Assembly: GCA_020059765.1 (NCBI GenBank)
Contig: JAGVBM010000370.1
Span: forward strand, 1 to 10,283
DNA length: 10,283 nucleotides
Reading direction: 5' to 3'
Origin: Bacillota bacterium
GTDB taxonomy: Bacteria > Bacillota > Bacilli > Tumebacillales > Effusibacillaceae
Shown: positions 1-5,567 of the stretch, piece after piece
How positions within the stretch are numbered: the first letter of the stretch is position 1
How the letters are laid out: each line of letters begins with the position of its first letter
Translations under genes and position numbers: made by a program
The notes under the pieces: generated by a model
What the model was told of the DNA's origin: nothing
The model's input: the letters and a program-made list of their open reading frames with translations, nothing else
Databases searched by the model: none

Positions 1-9
1 AAAAAAAAA

Positions 10-36
10 GCGCCTGCATCAGCAGGCATTTCGTAC
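10..36 (-). terminator. Intrinsic terminator of speD
   Basis: Read leftward, a perfect 6-bp G+C-rich stem (12-17 with 22-27, loop 18-21) is followed after two bases by nine consecutive U (complement of the A run at 1-9). This is a classic Rho-independent terminator 45 bases past the speD stop codon, so speD appears to be the last or only gene of its transcript. Confidence 0.9.
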
Positions 37-71
37 GTAGATTCGGTTTATCTGGAACGCAACGAAAGCCT

Positions 72-446
72 TTATTTGACGACTTCGATCGGTCCTTCAC
101 CGCGTTTTAGCGTTTTTGGATATGCTTTTTCGGGTTTTAAAACTTCCAGCATGTAATCCATTGCGATTTGCGGATCTACCGTTTCTCCGCAAGTGTAGCA
201 ATCGAGTGCTGCAAACCCTTTTTCCGGATAGGTGTGAATCGAAATGTGACTCTCCGAAAGCAGAACCAGAACGGTTGCACCCTGAGGTTCGAATTGTTTC
301 GATTGCACGGACAATACTGTCGCACCGCTTTTGTTTGCTGCAGTTACCAACATCTCTTCCAAAAACTTAACGTCATTCAGTACGCCGGAGTTTGCACCCC
401 ATGTGTCAACAGCCACGTGTCTCCCGAAAGTTGAGTATTCTTCCAT
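72..446 (-). CDS. speD: S-adenosylmethionine decarboxylase proenzyme (class 1B)
   Basis: Decarboxylates S-adenosylmethionine to the aminopropyl donor that spermidine synthase uses; a cytosolic, pyruvoyl-dependent enzyme. The 124-residue length is typical of the short Bacillus/Thermotoga-type SpeD (also called SpeH). The hallmark LSESHISIHTYPE lies at residues 63-75. By family analogy the proenzyme cleaves itself between Glu65 and Ser66, Ser66 becoming the pyruvoyl group; His71 and Cys86 sit where the family's processing and proton-donor residues lie. The ATG is preceded by an AGGAAGGGGG ribosome binding site (457-466) ten bases upstream. No spermidine synthase gene is adjacent. A terminator follows directly, and the transcribed leader of roughly 145 bases is rich in overlapping complementary segments, suggesting post-transcriptional control (inference). 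The enzyme assignment is secure. Confidence 0.97.
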   Translation of the reverse strand: MEEYSTFGRHVAVDTWGANSGVLNDVKFLEEMLVTAANKSGATVLSVQSKQFEPQGATVLVLLSESHISIHTYPEKGFAALDCYTCGETVDPQIAMDYMLEVLKPEKAYPKTLKRGEGPIEVVK

Positions 447-592
447 GAGCTTTCGGCCCCCTTCCTAAACGAAAAATTGGACTACTGATTTTTCGCTAGG
501 ACCTACGTCATTCACCACGGGGGAAAGTTAGTCCTCAGAGGTCCTAACCCTTTAAGTGAATCCTGGTTCCTAATCCAAATATGATTTCAACG
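447..592 (-). promoter_or_regulatory. Structured 5' leader of speD, candidate cis-regulatory RNA
   Basis: Several exact complementary pairs overlap in this leader. (a) 497-504 with 539-546, 8 bp. (b) 470-477 with 488-495, 8 bp, a hairpin with a 10-base loop just upstream of the ribosome binding site. (c) Local hairpin 524-553 with arms 527-531/544-548 and 533-536/538-541. (d) 510-515 with 556-561, 6 bp, enclosing that hairpin. (e) 479-484, inside the loop of hairpin (b), with 529-534, 6 bp, a possible kissing contact. (a), (c) and (e) share bases, so they are mutually exclusive in part, as expected of a switching RNA. The CCCCC read at 523-519 could also pair with GGGGG of the ribosome binding site (461-457). 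I do not recognise it as a known riboswitch class. The pairings are direct observation; the switch function is inference. Confidence 0.5.
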
Positions 593-598
593 AAAACT

Positions 599-627
599 AA
601 AATAACATAGATTTGACGATGTTTCAA
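599..627 (-). promoter_or_regulatory. Probable speD promoter
   Basis: Leftward TTGAAA (622-627) and TATTTT (599-604) are separated by 17 bases, a reasonable SigA promoter with an A+T-rich spacer. It would start transcription near 592 and give the structured leader described separately. It was found by eye only. Confidence 0.5.
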
Positions 628-663
628 TATGTTTCTTTAAGTTTTTTTCTCAAGGTTGATCCA

Positions 664-699
664 ATGCCAGCGTCGGATTTCCGGAAAACCGTATGGCAT
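664..699. repeat. Nested inverted repeat upstream of speD
   Basis: An outer perfect arm pair, ATGCCA at 664-669 and TGGCAT at 694-699, encloses an 18-base near-palindrome at 674-691 whose centre TTTCCGGAAA is perfect and which has one mismatched pair (677/688). There is no U run on either side, so it is not an ordinary terminator. It could be a regulator site or simply a stem-loop. Confidence 0.4.
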
Positions 700-706
700 C
701 ACCGAT

Positions 707-720
707 TACCCCCTGGGGTA
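707..720. promoter_or_regulatory. CsoR-family-like operator palindrome
   Basis: TACCCC (707-712), a CT spacer and GGGGTA (715-720) form a perfect dyad. Runs of C then G flanked by TA are the general form of operators bound by CsoR/CstR/FrmR-type repressors (copper, persulfide or formaldehyde sensors). On the leftward strand it touches a TGG-TATACC extended -10-like element (719-727). No target gene of such a regulator is adjacent, so the assignment rests on sequence resemblance only. Confidence 0.35.
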
Positions 721-890
721 TACCAGCTTTTTCTTCAATAAACATTATTTACTTACAGTTCAAAGTGTGCCATTTTTTTCCGCACATTTAATCCGCTCAA
801 TTAATAAAAACTAATGGATAACAAGCGGAATCATCGCGCACAATGAAAAAGACGACATTACCCGAACATGAGTATACCGCATGACGGAAG
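721..890. other. A+T-rich intergenic stretch with no clear feature
   Basis: This is the rest of the gene-free region between speD and the 905 gene. It is A+T-rich up to about 830. I see a 5-bp inverted repeat (CCGCT/AGCGG around 794-828) but no convincing promoter, RNA gene or coding sequence. The promoter of the 905 gene should lie here but cannot be picked with confidence. Confidence 0.4.
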
Positions 891-904
891 CAGGGGGAAG
901 CAAG

Positions 905-1162
905 TTGAACATATCGGAATCTGTAGACGCGTTCTGCCAGAAAATCTGGGACCGATACGAAGAGCATCCGGCAATGCTGCCGGCCGAAGTGACGCTCAAC
1001 AATGTGGGTACCGGCATCATCGCAAAAGTCGATCAGGACGGATTGTTCTTTGAAGCCAACGGGGAAGAATTTGACATTGAAGAGTGGTTCATGCAAAACA
1101 ATTTTGCTTCTGACACACTTCAAATTCAGCCGATTGGAAAAATTAACGATTGGAAAAATTAA
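905..1162 (+). CDS. Hypothetical small acidic protein (85 aa)
   Basis: I do not recognise this protein. It is soluble and acidic, with an amphipathic N-terminal helix (about residues 3-19, ending in WDRYEE), then a probable beta-rich core (VTLNNVGTGIIAKVDQDGLFFEANG) and an acidic EEFDIEEWF segment; no membrane span or signal peptide. I favour the TTG at 905 because AGGGGG (892-897) lies seven bases upstream. An in-frame ATG at 881 would add eight residues but has no good ribosome binding site. The composition looks like real coding sequence, whereas the overlapping leftward frame is Cys/Phe/Val-rich and unlikely. The next promoter begins right at its stop codon and no terminator intervenes, so read-through into the cold-shock gene is possible. 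Confidence 0.7.
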   Translation: MNISESVDAFCQKIWDRYEEHPAMLPAEVTLNNVGTGIIAKVDQDGLFFEANGEEFDIEEWFMQNNFASDTLQIQPIGKINDWKN

Positions 1163-1191
1163 TTGATTTTCCTGGTAGGTTCTGCTAGACT
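1163..1191 (+). promoter_or_regulatory. Promoter of the cold-shock gene
   Basis: TTGATT (1163-1168) and TAGACT (1186-1191) are 17 bases apart, with a TGC extended -10 element (1183-1185). The -35 box begins at the base after the upstream stop codon. The resulting leader is only about 40 bases, much shorter than the long cold-box leaders of enterobacterial cspA genes. Confidence 0.65.
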
Positions 1192-1239
1192 TTAAAAGAG
1201 ATCTCAGAAAGAGACCTGATTTAGGAGGTATTTACTTAC

Positions 1240-1437
1240 ATGCAAGGTACTGTAAAATGGTTTAGCGCAGAAAAAGGTTACGGTTTCATTCAGCAAGAGA
1301 ACGGAGACGATATTTTCGTTCACTTCTCCGCAATTCAGACAGATGGTTTCAAGACGCTTGAAGAAGGACAACGAGTTGAATTTGAAATCGTAGAGGGCGC
1401 TCGCGGCAAACAAGCTGCAAATGTCATCCGTTTGTAA
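1240..1437 (+). CDS. csp: Cold-shock protein, CspA family
   Basis: A 65-residue single cold-shock domain, the usual full length for Bacillus CspB/CspC/CspD proteins. These five-stranded beta-barrel proteins bind single-stranded RNA and DNA and act as cytoplasmic RNA chaperones in cold adaptation and growth. The RNP1 motif KGYGFI (residues 12-17) and RNP2 motif DIFVHF (24-29) are intact, as are the aromatic residues Trp7, Phe8, Phe16, Phe26 and Phe29 expected on the binding face. A perfect AGGAGGT (1223-1229) lies ten bases before the ATG. It has its own promoter and terminator and so is probably monocistronic. Which Bacillus paralogue it corresponds to cannot be decided here. Confidence 0.97.
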   Translation: MQGTVKWFSAEKGYGFIQQENGDDIFVHFSAIQTDGFKTLEEGQRVEFEIVEGARGKQAANVIRL

Positions 1438-1481
1438 ACTCGAAACGATTTCTATTTCAAATATAGAATAGTTCGCAGATT

Positions 1482-1520
1482 AACCCTGGTGGAAACAGCC
1501 GTTTTCCGTCAGGGTTTTTC
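1482..1520 (+). terminator. Intrinsic terminator of the cold-shock gene
   Basis: AACCCTG (1482-1488) pairs with CAGGGTT (1510-1516). An inner GGAAAC/GTTTTCC arm (1491-1496, 1501-1507) extends the stem with one bulge. A T-rich TTTTTC tail follows. It lies about 45 bases past the stop codon. Confidence 0.9.
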
Positions 1521-1644
1521 TGTTATGCCTATTTTCACCTGTTCATGGGCACCTGTCCGGTTCAATTCTCCTGGTCAATTCATCTATTAAATCATGAGAA
1601 CAGCCTCTTTGCCGCAAGGGGAAATCAGAAGGAGGGATTGCGCC

Positions 1645-1743
1645 ATGTATGGAACATTCGGACCTTATACCAAGTGGATCATTGTTTTTCTGATTATTTT
1701 TGTACTCTTCTTCCTGTTGATTCCGCCATTTGACAAAGTGTAA
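1645..1743 (+). CDS. 32-residue single-span membrane peptide, YjcZ-like
   Basis: The ORF begins MYGTFGPYTKW, continues with about 15 uninterrupted hydrophobic residues (12-26) and ends in the short polar tail PPFDKV. GGAGGG (1631-1636) sits eight bases upstream of the ATG and a strong terminator follows, so the gene is well framed. Glycine/tyrosine-rich N-termini followed by one hydrophobic helix are typical of the tiny YjcZ-family sporulation proteins of Bacilli, several of which are made in the forespore or coat. Family membership is inferred from shape, not from a diagnostic motif. I saw no clear sporulation-sigma promoter in 1521-1630. A longer frame over 1545-1733 is out of phase with this ribosome binding site and looks non-coding. 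Confidence 0.75.
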   Translation: MYGTFGPYTKWIIVFLIIFVLFFLLIPPFDKV

Positions 1744-1811
1744 CGGACAGACGGTCCGTCTCTGCCATCAGTCCGCCCAAATACAACCCCCAATTATAAC
1801 CCCAAATCAAA

Positions 1812-1840
1812 CCGCCTCACCGAAACGTGAGGCGGGCTTT
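1812..1840. terminator. Bidirectional terminator between convergent genes
   Basis: CCGCCTCAC (1812-1820) and GTGAGGCGG (1827-1835) form a perfect 9-bp stem around a 6-base loop. Rightward it is followed by GCTTTCG, leftward by TTTGATTT. Both U tracts are modest but the stem is strong. It can end both the 1645 transcript and the converging lipoprotein transcript, whose stop codon is about 20 bases away. Confidence 0.85.
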
Positions 1841-1854
1841 CGTGTATGAACCTT

Positions 1855-2751
1855 TCATTCCGGATCGGAGAAGGAACGCAGCGGAATCTCAAACATTTTT
1901 GCGACTTGTTTGCCATCTTCTTTGACGCCGGAGGCAAACAGGTATAACGTACCGTTTTTGCCGATCGCATGGGTTATTTGGTGAACGTCATATCCTATCG
2001 GCAAATCCAGATGGATCGGATAACTGCCGCCTTTTGCCGTTTTGTCGCCTTTTGCTTTGATCACTTTCAAATTGATCGCTTGATCAAGCCGCGGTTCAAT
2101 CCGGAACAAGTAAGAATTATAGCCGAAATCCGCAAAGTCGTAAAACTGTTTCTTGTTGTCATCGTTCAGGTATTCATGATTTTTGATATCAAAAATAAAC
2201 CCGTCCTCCGTATATACGTACCCTTCCGCCGTGTACACCGGTTTCTCCTTGCCAGGCAGCACAAACTCGTCCAGTGCCGCACGGGAGTGTTCCAATTCGG
2301 ACTCATCCACTTCCGAGTAATCGTAACTGTCAGTATTGAATTTGATCGCCGACTTTCCTTTGAATCCGACATACAGAATTTTGTTGTTCAGCAACACCCG
2401 TTTCAACTTGTAGCCGGGAAACGTCTCCTGTTTGACAGTCCCGTCCGGATTCACAATCACCAACTTGGTTCCGCCCATACTTTCCTCAATTACAAAAATC
2501 GCCTTGTCCGTTTGCGTCGTCAGGGCAAACCGCTGCAGGTCAGGATTAAAATTCCCATCCATTTCGGCAACGACCTTGCCGGGAAGGGGGTTCCCGTTTG
2601 TATGTTGCAGCACATCGTTGAAAGTGACTTGCGACGCAGCGTTCTGTTTGAAATTCGTTTCAGAGACACTTTTCGAAAAGGGACTGAGGGGTTGGCAGCC
2701 TGTGGAAATCATAATGGCCGGGGCGAACAGCAACAGCACTTTGAATTTCAC
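1855..2751 (-). CDS. Putative lipoprotein of unknown function (298 aa)
   Basis: The N-terminus is a short Lys-containing leader, a hydrophobic core (residues 5-15) and ISTGC with Cys19, consistent with a lipoprotein signal peptide, although the -3 position is Ser rather than the usual Leu. The mature protein would be anchored to the outer face of the membrane. The remainder is rich in short beta-strand-like stretches (for example AIFVIEE, KLVIVNPDG, ILYVGFKG, GTLYLFASG), suggesting a beta-propeller or beta-sandwich, but I recognise no family. The start is GTG at 2749-2751 with a GAGGTGAT ribosome binding site just upstream (2753-2762). It diverges from the 2940 gene and ends at a shared terminator. 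Possible roles include sensing or envelope function; none can be assigned. Confidence 0.8.
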   Translation of the reverse strand: MKFKVLLLFAPAIMISTGCQPLSPFSKSVSETNFKQNAASQVTFNDVLQHTNGNPLPGKVVAEMDGNFNPDLQRFALTTQTDKAIFVIEESMGGTKLVIVNPDGTVKQETFPGYKLKRVLLNNKILYVGFKGKSAIKFNTDSYDYSEVDESELEHSRAALDEFVLPGKEKPVYTAEGYVYTEDGFIFDIKNHEYLNDDNKKQFYDFADFGYNSYLFRIEPRLDQAINLKVIKAKGDKTAKGGSYPIHLDLPIGYDVHQITHAIGKNGTLYLFASGVKEDGKQVAKMFEIPLRSFSDPE

Positions 2752-2939
2752 GTCATCACCTCAGGAAACTTCCATTCCCCTCTACTCTAACACAGAAAGG
2801 CACTCCCTTCTACAAAAACTGCCCGATTTCGACAGGACGGAGAAACATGCTGGAATTGCATGGAAAGTAGGAAGAAGACGAGACTCTGACGAATAGTTTA
2901 TAAAGAAAACCTCTAATTCTGAGACTGGATGTGATCAGA

Positions 2940-3839
2940 ATGAGTTTTCAACTCTATTTCTACAGGCCTGTTGAGCAGGCTGTCCTCACCATCGGGGATG
3001 TGCAGGACGTGCTGCTTGCCGCCGATCATTTTCGTTTGGCGGAAGACGGTTCATCCGTAGACTTTGAATACGAAAATCCGATCACCGGCGTTTACTTTTG
3101 GTTTTCCTTCAACAAAAACGCCTATGCCGACGAACAAATCCTGCAGTTTCCGAAGCATCGATTTACCGGCCTTTATTTTACCATCAATTACCATAGGCCT
3201 TCCTACTTTATGTATGAAGCGAACCCCATTGTCTTGCAATTGATCCAAACGCTGCGGCTCTATGTATTTGATCCGCAGACAGACGCCGCCAGCTCCGCAC
3301 CGTTTCAACCCTATTCCGACGAACTGATCCGCAGTTGGCAAGCGGGGAATCGAAGAATCGGTTCCAAATCCCCTTTCCGCGTTTCTTTTGATCGCGACAA
3401 AGCGCGCTATGCCTGGGAATATTTGTATCGCTATCCCGCCTTTAAGGATCTTCTGCCAAGCGAGCACTTTGTACCCAAACTGTTTTTCATTCGCCTGAAA
3501 GACGAGAATGTGCACACCGCAGTCGTTTTTCCCTATCCGGATACGGAACATCAACTGATCCCCAACGTCGATTACCTGTACGTCAAAATCTCGCGCAAGC
3601 AGTTATGGTTCCGGAAGTCCGTGGAAGGATTGATTTCATTCTCCCAGCTGCGGATGGCCGCACCGGATGCGTTTCAGGCGGTGTCCGATCCGCTTCCCCA
3701 TTTTTTGCTGGACAACCGGGTGTCCTTGGAGCCGATTTTGCAAACATGTGACGTAATCCGCAAGGACCGGTTTGCGGTCCTCCCCAATGACGGATTTGTC
3801 GATCTGGATCCGCCGCAGCCCACACAAGCTTCCGTTTAG
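2940..3839 (+). CDS. Hypothetical protein (299 aa), no recognised family
   Basis: A full-length, uninterrupted gene that I cannot assign. The product is rich in Tyr, Phe and Trp, with no signal peptide and no membrane span, so it is probably cytoplasmic. The N-terminal half has alternating strand-like segments (FQLYFYRPVEQAVLTIGDV; GVYFWFSFN; GLYFTINYHRPSYFMYE). A linker around residues 115-125 separates it from a C-terminal half containing WEYLYRYPAFKDLLP, VDYLYVKISRKQLWFRK and a Pro-rich tail. I chose the ATG at 2940 because GGATGTGATC (2928-2937) closely matches the anti-Shine-Dalgarno complement; a GTG at 2931 would add three residues but overlaps that site. It converges with the MFS gene, with only a weak hairpin (3851-3871) between them. 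Confidence 0.75.
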   Translation: MSFQLYFYRPVEQAVLTIGDVQDVLLAADHFRLAEDGSSVDFEYENPITGVYFWFSFNKNAYADEQILQFPKHRFTGLYFTINYHRPSYFMYEANPIVLQLIQTLRLYVFDPQTDAASSAPFQPYSDELIRSWQAGNRRIGSKSPFRVSFDRDKARYAWEYLYRYPAFKDLLPSEHFVPKLFFIRLKDENVHTAVVFPYPDTEHQLIPNVDYLYVKISRKQLWFRKSVEGLISFSQLRMAAPDAFQAVSDPLPHFLLDNRVSLEPILQTCDVIRKDRFAVLPNDGFVDLDPPQPTQASV

Positions 3840-3879
3840 GCTGAGTTTACTTTTCCCCCAATTGCGGAAAAAGCGGCCC

Positions 3880-5058
3880 CTAATCGGAGACTGCTTCTGC
3901 TTCAATGGGTCTATTGATACCCGACCGGCGGAAAAAGAAGCCGGAGACGGTAAACAGCGCCAGCAGGATGGACATCACCCAGAACATGGAGCCCTGCCAG
4001 AACCGGTCGATCAGCCAACCGTTAAAGTTTGGCGCCATAATGCTGGCGATGCTGAAATTCATGCCCGCCATGATTCCCGCCGTCGGCACCATGCTGCCGG
4101 GCAGAATGTCGGCCGCCAAGGCCAATCCCAACGAATAAAAGGAACCGACGGCCGCGCCGACGATTGCGGAGAACAGCATCATCCACCAAACGTCGGTTCC
4201 GGCCAGGGGGAACAGGAAGAACATTACGGCCCCGACCGCAGCAGTCCCCATCATGAGTTTTTGGCGGCCGATCCGATCGCTCCATCTGCCGAGGGGTAAT
4301 TGCAAGGCCAGACTGCCGATTACGAATGCCGGCAGAATCAGGGACACCCATTCGGTGGAAATGCCGTTACGCAGTGCGTAGACAGGAAAGTTCACGTTCA
4401 AAGTAGCTTCCATATAACCGTACAAAAACGGCGGGAGCAGCGCCAGCCAGCCCCATCGCAAAACGGTGGAGTAGCGGTTGGCTGTATTGGCCGATTTTTC
4501 ATGAACTTGCGGATAGGTGTTCTGCAGGCGGCCTAACAGATAAAAAGAGACGGCGTAAAACAGGCTGACCGCCAGAAACGGGGCCCACGCGCCCAAAGGC
4601 AGCAGCAGCATGCCGAGAGGCCCCACGCTGAAGCCCGCCCCGTAGGCAAATCCGTAGAGGGAGATGTCCCGCCCCCGCCGTTCCGGCGGCGAAATCGCCG
4701 TTACCCACATCTGGCTGGCATAATGCAGAGCCGAATCGCCAATTCCCAAGAGAAAGCGCAACCAAAACCAAACGAGATAGTTCTGAAAGACGGGAAACAA
4801 CAGGGTCGTCACTGTCACCAGAACCATTCCCGCAATAATCGTCGTCCGATAGCCGAACCGTCGCAAGACAAGCTCCAGCCACGGCGACACAAACAGGATT
4901 CCGATATACAAGGCGGCTGCGTTAAAGCCGTTGGCCACCGAAGAAATCCCCTGCTTTTCCAGCAGGATGCTCAACAAGGGCAGCGTCAGCCCCTGGCTCA
5001 TGCCGGCAATCGCCACCACCAGGATCAATACATAAAAGGTAAATCGCGAGGAAGGCAT
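3880..5058 (-). CDS. MFS family transporter (392 aa, 12 TM)
   Basis: An integral membrane secondary transporter, probably proton-coupled. Twelve hydrophobic segments can be counted, with a hydrophilic loop around residues 180-200 between helices 6 and 7. The helix 2-3 loop carries a degenerate motif A (LELVLRRFGYRTT, 61-73) that lacks the usual Asp. The helix 8-9 loop has the better copy (LGRWSDRIGRQK, 256-267). A motif-B-like Arg101 lies in RFLLGIGDS of helix 4. The 392-residue length is normal for the superfamily. The substrate is unknown; drug or metabolite efflux is common in this size class. The ATG has AAAGGAG (5071-5077) twelve bases upstream, slightly long spacing. It appears monocistronic; no adjacent regulator gene hints at a substrate. 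Membership is certain, subfamily not assigned. Confidence 0.93.
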   Translation of the reverse strand: MPSSRFTFYVLILVVAIAGMSQGLTLPLLSILLEKQGISSVANGFNAAALYIGILFVSPWLELVLRRFGYRTTIIAGMVLVTVTTLLFPVFQNYLVWFWLRFLLGIGDSALHYASQMWVTAISPPERRGRDISLYGFAYGAGFSVGPLGMLLLPLGAWAPFLAVSLFYAVSFYLLGRLQNTYPQVHEKSANTANRYSTVLRWGWLALLPPFLYGYMEATLNVNFPVYALRNGISTEWVSLILPAFVIGSLALQLPLGRWSDRIGRQKLMMGTAAVGAVMFFLFPLAGTDVWWMMLFSAIVGAAVGSFYSLGLALAADILPGSMVPTAGIMAGMNFSIASIMAPNFNGWLIDRFWQGSMFWVMSILLALFTVSGFFFRRSGINRPIEAEAVSD

Positions 5059-5089
5059 TTTCTGTCAAAGCTCCTTTCAAACATCCCTC

Positions 5090-5118
5090 ATTGTACCATC
5101 AGTGCCTTCCATCGTGAA
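5090..5118 (-). promoter_or_regulatory. Probable promoter of the MFS gene
   Basis: Leftward TTCACG (5113-5118), a 17-base spacer and TACAAT (5090-5095), with a TGG extension before the -10. The -35 is imperfect. A 10-bp perfect palindrome TGCACGTGCA at 5139-5148 lies about 20 bases upstream of the -35 and could be a regulator site. Confidence 0.5.
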
Positions 5119-5237
5119 ACAGGAAATTTGAGAGGTAATGCACGTGCACATCAGCGGGTATTCGACAGCACAAGAAGATGAACCTCGAATAGTAACCACA
5201 GCGGAATCTCGTCTTTCCATATCTCGGCCGCTCGTTC

Positions 5238-5273
5238 ATAAAAAATGAAGGGCGGGAATATGAATTCCCACCC
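5238..5273 (-). terminator. Intrinsic terminator of the fixABCX operon
   Basis: Read leftward, a 10-bp stem (5264-5273 with 5250-5259, one G-U pair, loop 5260-5263) is followed by TTCATTTTTTATG. It lies about 15 bases beyond the fixX stop, marking the end of the operon. Confidence 0.88.
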
Positions 5274-5288
5274 CCTTGGTTCTTCAAA

Positions 5289-5567
5289 TCAACCGAACTT
5301 GTACGTGATCCCGTGTCCGCCTTTCGGGTACACCCACTCGATGTTGTAGGCGGGGCAGCCGATCCGGCAGGTTCCGCATTCGATGCAGTTTTCAAACGCC
5401 ACGGATGTGTGGTCGCCCTCCCACTCATACACATCGGCCGGGCAAAAATGGGTGCATTCCTTGGTCGTACAACTCATGCACACCTGCTGATCTTTAATGA
5501 TCAAGTGAGACTGCTCATCTACCTTGTAGCGGATGGTAAACAGTTTCTCTTCAATGGTCGCGCTCAT
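5289..5567 (-). CDS. fixX: Ferredoxin-like subunit FixX of electron-bifurcating ETF
   Basis: The 92-residue iron-sulfur subunit, which with FixC passes electrons from the flavoprotein to quinone. Eight cysteines are visible: Cys30, 33, 38 and 42 (CxxCx4Cx3CP) and Cys61, 64, 67 and 71 (CxxCxxCx3CP), enough for two [4Fe-4S] clusters. The N-terminal EEKLFTIRYKVDEQSHLII and the C-terminal YPKGGHGITYKFG are typical of FixX. Its ATG overlaps the fixC stop in an ATGA arrangement, implying translational coupling. From memory, enterobacterial FixX has fewer cysteines in the first motif; the full set here resembles the Thermotoga-type EtfX. It is the last gene of the operon, followed by a terminator. 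Confidence 0.95.
   Translation of the reverse strand: MSATIEEKLFTIRYKVDEQSHLIIKDQQVCMSCTTKECTHFCPADVYEWEGDHTSVAFENCIECGTCRIGCPAYNIEWVYPKGGHGITYKFG

Noticed and set aside
470..495. speD leader hairpin as an intrinsic terminator or attenuator
   Set aside because: The 8-bp stem is mostly A-U and only three U follow it leftward (CGTTT), so ordinary termination is unlikely; it is kept as part of the structured leader.
637..650. T run at 641-648 as a rightward terminator
   Set aside because: No G+C-rich stem precedes it and no rightward gene ends there.
797..1123. A leftward 108-codon frame overlapping the 85-residue orphan
   Set aside because: Its composition is Cys/Phe/Val-rich and shadow-like, while the rightward frame has normal acidic, amphipathic composition and a well-spaced AGGGGG.
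1545..1733. A 62-codon rightward frame overlapping the 32-residue peptide
   Set aside because: It has no ribosome binding site at its start and a mixed composition; the alternative frame at 1645 has ideal signals and a coherent membrane helix.
1969..2790. A 273-codon rightward open frame antisense to the lipoprotein
   Set aside because: The lipoprotein frame has a signal peptide, GTG start and good ribosome binding site; the antisense product is Phe/Arg/His-rich without any motif.
3851..3871. Hairpin TTTTCC/GGAAAA between the convergent 2940 and MFS genes as a terminator
   Set aside because: The stem is only 6 bp and A+T-rich, with a 9-base loop and no clean U run on either strand, so it is too weak to annotate.
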